The notes under the pieces: model-generated
Databases searched by the model: none
The model's input: only the letters and a program-made list of their open reading frames with translations
Told to the model about the DNA's origin: nothing
Made by a program: the position numbers and the translations under genes
Assembly (NCBI GenBank): GCA_023436945.1
Contig: JAEZHG010000267.1
Coordinates: 1 to 8,728 of the forward strand
Origin: Pseudomonadota bacterium
GTDB taxonomy: Bacteria > Pseudomonadota > Alphaproteobacteria > Caulobacterales > Caulobacteraceae
DNA length: 8,728 nucleotides
Direction: 5' to 3'
Part shown: positions 4,918 through 8,728 of the stretch, piece after piece
Layout of the letters: each line of letters opens with the position of its first letter
How positions within the stretch are numbered: the stretch's first letter is position 1

Positions 4918-5241
4918 ATGGTACAGGTTTGGGGATTGGAAACGGCTCGCCAGATACTGTTTGACTGGGCCGAGCGTCGCGTGAGCGAGGCCGCAGCCAA
5001 GCAAGGTCTGGCTGTACAGTTCGAAGGGGTCGAGGCCTGGTTGCTGGCGCAATCGCCCACCACGCTGGAAGAAGCCGAGCGTGTTCTGGCTGTTATTGAC
5101 GCTTTCGAGAGTGGCAACACCGAGGGTCTCGATGTTCTGGCCAAGGGTGGCGGCGAGCATCGTCGTGACGGCGTTTCGGAATCACGCATCAACAACAGCT
5201 TCGCGCCAAGAGCCTACGGGCCCGTCGGTGGACGGGCCTGA
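4918..5241 (+). CDS. Small hypothetical protein, family not recognised
   Basis: This 107-residue protein has no family I recognise. The ATG at 4918 is chosen for its good Shine-Dalgarno (AGGGAGGG, 7 nt spacing). In-frame starts at 4864 and 4894 would run through the dyad or lack such a site. Residues 1-75 look like packed helices rich in Ala, Glu and Leu: ETARQILFDWAERRVSEAAAKQ, then a Trp-Leu-Leu helix, then SPTTLEEAERVLAVIDAFES. The last 30 residues are Gly/Arg/Ser-rich and probably disordered, ending PRAYGPVGGRA. There is no signal peptide, membrane segment or Cys motif, so it is likely cytoplasmic. Codon use resembles the neighbours, arguing against recent transfer. It is convergent with the DUF983 gene and preceded by an unusually AT-rich spacer with dyads, hinting at regulated expression. 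A coding call rests on codon bias, start context and lack of competing frames. Confidence 0.7.
   Translation: MVQVWGLETARQILFDWAERRVSEAAAKQGLAVQFEGVEAWLLAQSPTTLEEAERVLAVIDAFESGNTEGLDVLAKGGGEHRRDGVSESRINNSFAPRAYGPVGGRA
5219..5238. terminator. GC hairpin between convergent genes
   Basis: GGCCCGTC (5219-5226) and GACGGGCC (5231-5238) pair over a GGTG loop, ending at the stop codon of the small gene (5239-5241). No T-run follows on either strand, so it may act with Rho or as a 3'-end stabiliser. A second imperfect stem, AGAGG/CCTCT with CCC/GGG inside (5257-5280), covers the DUF983 stop codon. Confidence 0.4.
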
Positions 5242-5264
5242 GGCCTGACTTGGGCGAGAGGTCC

Positions 5265-5648
5265 CTAGAAGCGGGCCTCTAGAGCCTTGTGGCGGTATTG
5301 AGCCGCAACCATCCAGCCCTTGAACGGGCGCAGGATGCCCATGCACATTGCCGCGATCAGCGGGAATGTGAAGACGAAGTGCACCCAGATCGGCGGATGC
5401 ATATTGAATTCGAACAGCATGAACAGGATCATGCCGACCAAGCCGACAACCGACATAACGAAGAAGGCCGGACCATCGGCTGGATCGGCGAAGCTGTAGC
5501 TCAGCTTGCACTCGGGGCATTCCTCGCGAATGGTCAGATAGCCCTTGAGCAGCGGACCTTCGCCGCAACGCGGGCAGCGGCAACGGATGCCGGTCTTCAG
5601 GGGGCTGAGGGGCGGATACTGGGTTTCTGACACCGCAATAGCTTTCAT
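5265..5648 (-). CDS. DUF983 membrane protein with zinc-ribbon-like Cys pairs
   Basis: This 127-residue protein matches DUF983. The N-terminus is cytoplasmic in style: YPPLSPLKTG, then CRCPRCGEGPLLKGYLTI and ECPECKLSY, with C25-x2-C28 and C44-x2-C47 likely binding zinc. The conserved FADPADGPAFF leads into two transmembrane helices, about 59-81 and 87-110, separated by HPPIWVH. It ends with RPFKGWMVAAQYRHKA, also typical. The molecular function of DUF983 is unknown. In many alphaproteobacteria it lies in the cytochrome c oxidase assembly cluster, but here it stands alone, so a role in oxidase maturation is only a hint. I chose the ATG ending at 5648. A TTG at 5669 would add seven residues, and neither has a clear Shine-Dalgarno. 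It is divergent from the TPR gene and convergent with the small hypothetical gene. Confidence 0.88.
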   Translation of the reverse strand: MKAIAVSETQYPPLSPLKTGIRCRCPRCGEGPLLKGYLTIREECPECKLSYSFADPADGPAFFVMSVVGLVGMILFMLFEFNMHPPIWVHFVFTFPLIAAMCMGILRPFKGWMVAAQYRHKALEARF

Positions 5649-5754
5649 CTGGCGCGAGACAGACACCAAGGGTGTCCGAGATCAACGTTCCATCTCGGCT
5701 TTTGGGCGCGAGGTTGCAAGTTGTCCTTTTGTCCTAGCGAAAAACATCACGTCC

Positions 5755-5787
5755 TTAATCGGCGTTAACCGCCGCGAAAGCGGTTAA
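5755..5787. promoter_or_regulatory. TTAA-rich dyad upstream of the TPR gene
   Basis: TTAACCGC (5765-5772) and GCGGTTAA (5780-5787) form a perfect 8-bp inverted repeat with a 7-nt centre. A third TTAA at 5755-5758 lies 6 nt before the first arm, giving TTAA-N6-TTAACC, one base short of the CtrA pattern TTAA-N7-TTAA. The dyad ends 19 nt before the TPR start codon. It is either an operator in the divergent DUF983/TPR promoter region or a hairpin in the TPR mRNA leader. Upstream, TTGCAAG (5714-5720) and CCTAGCGA (5733-5740) could be a weak promoter toward the TPR gene. Confidence 0.4.
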
Positions 5788-5806
5788 GGTTGATGATGGT
5801 CGGGAA

Positions 5807-8689
5807 ATGTCCGGGGCCTTTGCCACTAAACGCGCGTTGAGAACCTCTGTGGCGGCTGCTGCAGCGGGTGTGATGGCGTTCGCCCCGATGAATGCGCCTG
5901 TGGCGCTGGCCTTCCAGACCGACCCTATCGAAATCCGCGTCGGCGATAATGACGCCTTCACCCGCATCGAGTTTGCGGGCGTTGTCGGCAGCCGTGCGCG
6001 TATCCGTCAGGAAGGCCGTCAGGTCATTGTGCGCCTCGGCGCGACAGCAGCACCGGACGTCAGCCGTCTGCGTGTTGACCCGCCAAAGGGCGTGGAAAAG
6101 GTCGAGACGCGAGCCATTACGGGCGCGACCGAGCTGGTGCTGACACTGGCAGAGGGCATTGATGTCGGGACAGGCAGCGCCGATGGCGCGGTCTGGCTGA
6201 ACATCCACCGTCTCAAGGCCAATGGCGCAAACGCCTCGTCCAAGGTCATTCCGGCGGGCGGCAAGATTCCGGTCAGTGTCGAAACGGTCCATGGCCGCAC
6301 CACACTGCGCTTTGGCTGGGCAGGGCCTGTGGGCGCGGCGGTCTTCCGCCACGGCACGGCAGTCTGGGCTGTGTTTGACCACGCCGCGCCGATGGAGATC
6401 AAAGACGGATCGTCTGAGGGTGTCCGCTGGGCGGCGGGACCGAACTATACGGCGGTGCGCATTGCCGTGGCTCCGGGGCAGGGCGTCTCGGCCCGCGCCG
6501 ATGGCTCGGCATGGGAAGTCGTCATTGGCGGCACCGGTGGTGGCACGGGCATCGACATCACCCGCGAGGATACCGTCAAGGCCAGCCTGATGGGCCGTAT
6601 GGCGGGGGCTAGCCGCACCATCTGGATGATGGACCCGATGTCGGGTGACCGCATCGCGGTGGTTCCGGCACTGGCTCCGGGCAAGGGCGTAAAGACGGGG
6701 CGTCGCACAGTCGATGTCAATGTGCTGCCGACCGCGCAGGGCATGGCCGTTCTGGCGGTTGCCGACGATGTGACGGTGGAAACCGCAGGCGATCGCGTCA
6801 CTATCAGCCGCCGTGCGGGGCTGAAGCTCTCCTCGCCGCAAAGCGAACTGGCGCAGGCTCCTGTGGTTTCGGATGCGCCACGGGCGGCCCGCTATGCCTC
6901 GCAGATCCTGCCTGAATGGGGCGGCACGGGGCAGGGCAGCTTCATCGCCCGCCACGCCTATCTGCGCGAAGCTTCAGAACTGGAAATGGGCCGCGCCATT
7001 GAGGATGCCCGCACGCCTATCGCGGCGCGACTGGCCTATGTGCGCTTCCTTGTGGGGTCAGGTCTTCATTACGAGGCCATCGGTGTTCTGAACGCCATGG
7101 TCGATGTCTCACCGGCACTGCTGGGTGTGGCCGAGGTACGCGGCCTGCGTGGCGCAGCGCGTGCGTCTATCGGGCGCTATGCCGAGGCCGAGGCCGATCT
7201 TTCGTCGGGTGCTGTCGCGGGTGATGCCTCGGTGCGCCTATGGCAGGGTTATATCGCGGCCCATCGTGCCGAGTGGGACAGTGCCCGTCGCCTGTTTGCC
7301 CAAGGGGCAGGGGCGGTCGATGGTTATCCGCCCGTCTGGCGCGCCCGCTTCGCCACCGCCCACGCCATGGCGGCGCTGGAGGCGGGAGACAAGGAAGGCG
7401 CGCGCGATCTGCTGGCCTATGTGTTTGGCCAGAACGATGTTCCGGCCCTCGATCAACTGGCGGCGAGGCTTGTTCAGGCCCGTCTGTTCGAGATGGACGG
7501 CAAGACCGACGTCGCCCTGAATATCTATAAGGCCGTGGGCCGCACCAATATGGACGGGGTGGCGACACCGGGCCGTCTGGGTGTGATCCGCCTCGAGATG
7601 GCCAGCGGCAAGCTGAAAACCCAAGACGCTGCCCGCCAGATGGAAAGCCTGAAATGGCGCTGGCGCGGGGATGCGACCGAACTGGCCGTGGTCCGCAGCC
7701 TTGGCGAGCTTTACCTGTCGCAGGGCCTCTATCGCGAGGCACTGACCGCGCTGAAGAGCGCAGGCCCGCGTATTACCAGCCTGCCGGGTGGTTCAAAGCT
7801 TCATGCCGATCTGGATGCGGCCTTCCGCGCCATGTTCCTTGAAGGGGCGGCGGATGGGTTGCAGCCGGTTCAGGCGCTGGCCCTGTTCTTCGATTTCCGT
7901 GAACTGACGCCTGTCGGTGCCGATGGTGACGAGATGGTGCGCCGTCTGGCGCGCCGTCTGATCGATGTGGACCTGCTGGATCAGGCTGCAGAGCTTCTGA
8001 AATATCAGGCGGAGAACCGTCTGGACGGTGTGGCCAAGGCGCAGGTCTCGGCCAATCTGGCGGCGGTCTATCTGATGAACCGACAGGCAGAGCCAGCTCT
8101 TCAGGCCCTCTGGTCCTCGCGCAGCAGCCTGTTGCCACAGGCGGTGGCCGCAGAGCGTCGTGCGCTTGAGGCCCGTGCCCTGATGGAACTGGGCCGCTAT
8201 GACCATGCGCTTGAGGTTCTGGGCCGCGATGCGACGCCGCAGGCGCGTCAGGTGCGGGCTGAAATCCTCTGGAAACAGGAAAGCTGGGCGGAAGCTGCGG
8301 CGCTCTATGAGCAGGCGCTTGGAAACCGCTGGCAGGATACGACCCCGCTGACGGTGGTCGAGGAAAGCGAGCTGATCCGCGCGGGCGTGGGTTATTCGCT
8401 GTCGAACAATAATGCGGCGCTGGGCCGTCTGTCGCAGCGCTATGGCCGCTTTGCCGATGGTGCGCGCTCGCCGGGGGCTATCCGTATTGCTCTGGCAGGG
8501 CTGGATGGCGTGGGCGGCGGTTCGGCGTCCGACTTTGCCAATCTGTCGGCACAGGCCGATACCTATGCGGGCTGGATCGCCCAAACCAAGGCAGCCTTCC
8601 GCGAGCGGACGGCTCCGGCGGCACAGGCAGCGGCACCCGCAGCACCTGCCGCAACCGCAGCGCGCCCCGCCGCTCAGGCTGGCAGCTAA
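5807..8689 (+). CDS. Large exported TPR protein with AMIN-like N-terminal domain
   Basis: This 960-residue protein carries a likely Sec signal peptide (basic KRALR at 8-12, hydrophobic 14-35, cleavage after ALA at A35). An AMIN-like beta region follows, about 40-135: IEIRVGDNDAFTRIEFAG, then VIVRLGA and VLTLAEGIDVG. A second beta-rich part, 155-345, ends where degenerate helical repeats begin. TPR-like pairs are clearest near 443-476, 625-652, 742-770, 783-806 and 815-839 (for example LGELYLSQGLYREALTALK). A block FFDFRELTPVGADGDEMVRRL (from 694), running on to about residue 760, looks like one I recall as well conserved in alphaproteobacterial homologues. The C-terminus is an Ala/Pro-rich tail (936-960). 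It is probably a periplasmic scaffold binding peptidoglycan or envelope partners; no enzyme motif is visible. Some homologues are, as I recall, found beside flagellar motor genes, but nothing here confirms that. The ATG at 5807 has a weak site (GGGAA). Confidence 0.85.
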   Translation: MSGAFATKRALRTSVAAAAAGVMAFAPMNAPVALAFQTDPIEIRVGDNDAFTRIEFAGVVGSRARIRQEGRQVIVRLGATAAPDVSRLRVDPPKGVEKVETRAITGATELVLTLAEGIDVGTGSADGAVWLNIHRLKANGANASSKVIPAGGKIPVSVETVHGRTTLRFGWAGPVGAAVFRHGTAVWAVFDHAAPMEIKDGSSEGVRWAAGPNYTAVRIAVAPGQGVSARADGSAWEVVIGGTGGGTGIDITREDTVKASLMGRMAGASRTIWMMDPMSGDRIAVVPALAPGKGVKTGRRTVDVNVLPTAQGMAVLAVADDVTVETAGDRVTISRRAGLKLSSPQSELAQAPVVSDAPRAARYASQILPEWGGTGQGSFIARHAYLREASELEMGRAIEDARTPIAARLAYVRFLVGSGLHYEAIGVLNAMVDVSPALLGVAEVRGLRGAARASIGRYAEAEADLSSGAVAGDASVRLWQGYIAAHRAEWDSARRLFAQGAGAVDGYPPVWRARFATAHAMAALEAGDKEGARDLLAYVFGQNDVPALDQLAARLVQARLFEMDGKTDVALNIYKAVGRTNMDGVATPGRLGVIRLEMASGKLKTQDAARQMESLKWRWRGDATELAVVRSLGELYLSQGLYREALTALKSAGPRITSLPGGSKLHADLDAAFRAMFLEGAADGLQPVQALALFFDFRELTPVGADGDEMVRRLARRLIDVDLLDQAAELLKYQAENRLDGVAKAQVSANLAAVYLMNRQAEPALQALWSSRSSLLPQAVAAERRALEARALMELGRYDHALEVLGRDATPQARQVRAEILWKQESWAEAAALYEQALGNRWQDTTPLTVVEESELIRAGVGYSLSNNNAALGRLSQRYGRFADGARSPGAIRIALAGLDGVGGGSASDFANLSAQADTYAGWIAQTKAAFRERTAPAAQAAAPAAPAATAARPAAQAGS

Positions 8690-8712
8690 ACACCGGACAC
8701 AAAAAAGGCGGC

Positions 8713-8728
8713 ATGCAATGGGCTTCAC
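8713..8728 (+). CDS. Possible start of the next gene (truncated at window edge)
   Basis: AAAAAAGGCGG (8701-8711) resembles a Shine-Dalgarno. It is followed by ATG at 8713 and, in another frame, ATG at 8718 (M-G-F). With only 23-28 nt after the TPR stop and no hairpin between, an operon is likely. Too little is present to say which start is used or what it encodes. Confidence 0.25.

Noticed and set aside
5765..6955. A 396-codon open frame on the - strand opposite the TPR gene
   Set aside because: It is Arg/His/Asp-rich with no domain order, and it arises from codon bias of the + strand gene, which has a signal peptide and conserved blocks.
7793..8728. A 311-codon open frame on the - strand at the right end
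   Set aside because: It lies antisense to the TPR repeats, has Cys/Arg-rich composition unlike any real neighbour, and runs off the window; it is a shadow frame.

Overview
The window reads as a chromosomal stretch of a GC-rich alphaproteobacterium, most likely Caulobacterales (Caulobacter, Brevundimonas or Asticcacaulis type). The basis is protein style and gene order: the end of a helicase with a Lys/Arg-rich tail, an Hsp15-like S4 protein, a seven-iron ferredoxin (fdxA) and a CarD/CdnL RNA polymerase regulator in one block, which I recall as a common alphaproteobacterial arrangement. The genus is inference. I see no phage, transposon, CRISPR, tRNA or rRNA.

Layout. 1-808 (+): the C-terminal tail of a helicase-like protein, then the S4 protein 20 nt downstream, probably one transcript. 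859-1476 (-): a secreted YceI-family protein, convergent with the S4 gene across a shared hairpin. 1675-2016 (+): fdxA. 2017-2326: a gene-free stretch with nested inverted repeats, GC-rich hairpins and a weak promoter candidate. 2327-2890 (+): the cdnL/carD regulator, closed by a strong bidirectional terminator shared with the convergent OmpA-type lipoprotein (2976-3545, -). 3776-4609 (+): an inner-membrane protein built like TonB at its N-terminus but with a different C-terminal domain. 4610-4917: an AT-rich spacer with clustered ATTAC/GTAAT palindromes and, at its end, a dyad upstream of a small protein of unknown function (4918-5241, +). 5265-5648 (-): a DUF983 membrane protein. 5807-8689 (+): a large exported TPR protein with an AMIN-like N-terminus, probably followed in the same operon by a gene that begins at the window edge.

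How the genes fit together. The left third is housekeeping: RNA and ribosome maintenance, electron transfer, and rRNA/anabolic promoter control through CdnL. From 2976 on, most genes act in the cell envelope: a peptidoglycan-anchoring lipoprotein, a TonB-like protein, DUF983 and a periplasmic TPR scaffold. Most of the window is ordinary core genome. The item closest to something undescribed is the TonB-like protein, which pairs the SxxxH transmembrane motif with an uncharacterised Cys-containing C-terminal domain. Next come the palindrome cluster after it and the uncharacterised TPR/AMIN protein. I do not see convincing evidence for a complete new multi-gene system.
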